A stretch of DNA of 39,447 bases from contig CATXCB010000017.1 of NCBI GenBank assembly GCA_958366705.1, positions 1 to 39,447 on the forward strand, given 5' to 3'. The notes under the pieces are model-generated. The model was given only the letters and a program-made list of their open reading frames with translations, did not search any database and was not told the origin of the DNA. Positions 38,500 through 39,447 of this stretch are shown here, piece by piece (positions within the stretch are counted from its first letter, which is position 1; each line of letters begins with the position of its first letter). The position numbers were made by a program, and so were the translations under genes. The DNA is from an uncultured bacterium (GTDB lineage Bacteria; Cyanobacteriota; Vampirovibrionia; Gastranaerophilales; Gastranaerophilaceae).

Positions 38500-39447
38500 A
38501 TGCTAAAACACAGTCATAATAAGAAAATCGGGGGGGGGGTAACCTTTTAAAGCTTTACTCCGACAGTATTCTAAGGTCTTTAAAATTATTTGGTTTAAAT
38601 TGTTTTCCATATCCAACCTCGCACAGTCATTCTGAACTTGTTTCAGAATCTAAAATAAAGAGTCAAACCAAAAGATTCTTCGCATCTGCTCAGAATGACG
38701 GAGATAATCAAACATATCGTCATACTGAGGCTTTAGCCGAAGTATCTAATAAACAGAACAGTAATAAAAGATTCTTCGGTCACCCCACTGCATTCGCATT
38801 AAACTGGACTCCACTACGTTCTTGTCCTCTGCTCGTGCAACGTTCGCAAAAAGCCGCCTTCACCCTCGCCGAAGTCCTTATAACCCTCGGCGTAATCGGT
38901 ATTGTCGCAGCAATGACAATTCCAACAATTCATCACAAAATTCAACGAAAAGTCTTGAAAGTTTCTTTTACCAAAATGGATGCAGTCTTGCAGCAAGCTA
39001 TGAAACGGACTTCTGATGAATTTTCTGTGGATAGTTTTAAAGATTTTAACGCTCGTAATGTTATTCCACAACCAGAAAATAAAGAATATTTTAGTGATGT
39101 GGATTTGGTTTGGGGTAGTCAGTTTGCAGGAGCCACAAGACTTACTAATCAATACTTATGGAAAACTAAAAAGAAAGTGACAAATTTTAAAGGTACGAAA
39201 AATGTACGTGCTTATGGTAGTGTATATGGAATGGAATTTGTAACTGTTAAGAATCCTTATATGTATTTGTTGCAAAGTGGTGCTTCTGTTACTTCATTAA
39301 CTTATTTTTATCATGAGGCTAGTGATGGTATAACTTTTACTTTTGATACAAATGGTCCATATAACGGTCCAAACAGGTATGGATATGATTTGTTTATTTA
39401 TACAACAGGGGGTTGGCACAAAGTTTGTAATCGAATAGATACAACTC
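38500..39447 (+). CDS. prepilin-like protein, poly-G frame-shifted (putatively phase-variable, OFF), 3' partial
   Basis: ATG at 38500 has a strong site AAAGGAG upstream and codes MLKHSHNKKIGGGVTF then stops. The ten-G run (38530-38539) is within it. Adding one G would continue without a stop through about 110 codons and into the prepilin frame with AAFTLAEVLITLGVIGIVAA at about 38853-38910, and on to the window edge at 39447. That long frame is otherwise open from 38523. Two palindromic repeats lie between the G run and the prepilin helix and are read in frame. No ribosome-binding site precedes the in-frame GTG at 38835. The pilin part is alpha-helix plus a soluble domain of at least 180 residues. 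A sequencing error in the G run is the main alternative. Confidence 0.6.
38530..38539 (+). repeat. homopolymeric G10 tract
   Basis: Ten consecutive G, in an otherwise AT-rich window, ten codons after a well-placed start codon. Such tracts mutate by slipped-strand mispairing and switch frames. Confidence 0.85.
38626..38699. repeat. palindromic repeat 1 in the prepilin upstream region
   Basis: GTCATTCTGA (38626-38635) and TCAGAATGAC (38690-38699) form a perfect 10-bp inverted repeat, with an inner AGAATCT/AGATTCT pair. It resembles the GTCATNCTGA-type dispersed palindromes found in many bacteria. Confidence 0.75.
38718..38783. repeat. palindromic repeat 2, related to repeat 1
   Basis: Begins GTCATACTGA (38719-38728) and contains AAAGATTCTTCGG, both shared with repeat 1, and ends near GGTCAC at 38783. 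It is an imperfect copy placed directly after repeat 1 in the same orientation. Confidence 0.6.

Noticed and set aside
38835..39447. GTG at 38835 as the normal start of the right-end prepilin
   Set aside because: The leader would have a suitable length, but there is no ribosome-binding site or promoter before it. I keep it as an alternative to the poly-G start.
1..39447. CRISPR arrays, tRNA and rRNA genes
   Set aside because: No regularly spaced direct repeats, no tRNA-like cloverleaf and no rRNA signature were seen on either strand.

Overview
The window is AT-rich, densely coded bacterial DNA. It looks like an uncultured gut relative of the Cyanobacteria (Gastranaerophilales / Vampirovibrionia). 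The evidence for that is prepilin-like proteins with a G/A-FTLAE-T/V-LITLG N-terminus, a secreted SLH-domain protein, and several lineage-type hypothetical proteins. This taxonomic call is inference from protein style; no marker gene was searched.

Region 1 (1 to about 13,085) is the end of a podovirus-type prophage, with all genes on the minus strand. In transcription order it holds: a remnant of a tail-chaperone 3' end, an M15-type peptidase, a 2640-residue polyvalent protein (BECR-like nuclease, nucleotidyltransferase, LPD-type domain, zincin protease, long helical C-terminus), a T7-like tail fibre, its assembly chaperone, a small exported protein, a DUF1353 protein and a partial coiled-coil protein. 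The order resembles T7 genes 14-16 followed by 17, so the giant protein probably sits where an ejected internal virion protein would. No integrase or terminase is inside the window.

The most interesting system lies between these phage genes. Three intergenic cassettes (about 950-1242, 3627-3928 and 12718-13013) share one design. A minus-strand promoter (TAGACA-17-TAAAAT/TAATAT) drives a leader and a 26-34 codon hydrophobic peptide. A convergent plus-strand promoter (TTGACA-17-AATAAT) drives an 80-100 nt RNA whose intrinsic terminator overlaps the 3' end of the peptide gene. The leader of each peptide mRNA carries a sequence complementary to that cassette's own Shine-Dalgarno tract, and in two cassettes the convergent RNA carries the same 9 nt. 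This is the layout of a type I toxin-antitoxin module (compare Fst/RNA II, BsrG/SR4), in three diverged copies with no homologue I recognise.

Region 2 (13,113-18,127) is chromosomal housekeeping: rnhB, a prepilin-like gene, a small HTH-like regulator with a palindromic operator candidate, rbgA, rplS and pyk, with several tiny genes. Region 3 (18,247-28,379) is surface- and lineage-specific: an SLH protein, a Cys-rich exported protein, a uridine-kinase-like P-loop kinase, an exported beta-rich protein, two paralogous glycine-zipper proteins, a coiled-coil-ended protein and an AMMECR1-like/six-hairpin fusion. Region 4 (28,548-38,477) holds a pseudo-receiver GGDEF protein, a 535-bp palindrome-rich element with perfect 20-bp terminal inverted repeats, a DUF2400 gene, the operon rsgA-ispA-DUF212, a two-component system with tadA, a DUF721/DciA-like gene, nrnA and a YihY/BrkB membrane protein.

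The right end (38,500-39,447) is a truncated prepilin-like gene. Its only well-supported start is followed by a run of ten G residues that puts it out of frame; one extra G would fuse it to the full prepilin frame, which suggests phase variation. Several chromosomal genes (14865, 16502, 30911, 36595) begin at or within a few bases of the predicted transcription start, suggesting leaderless mRNAs.
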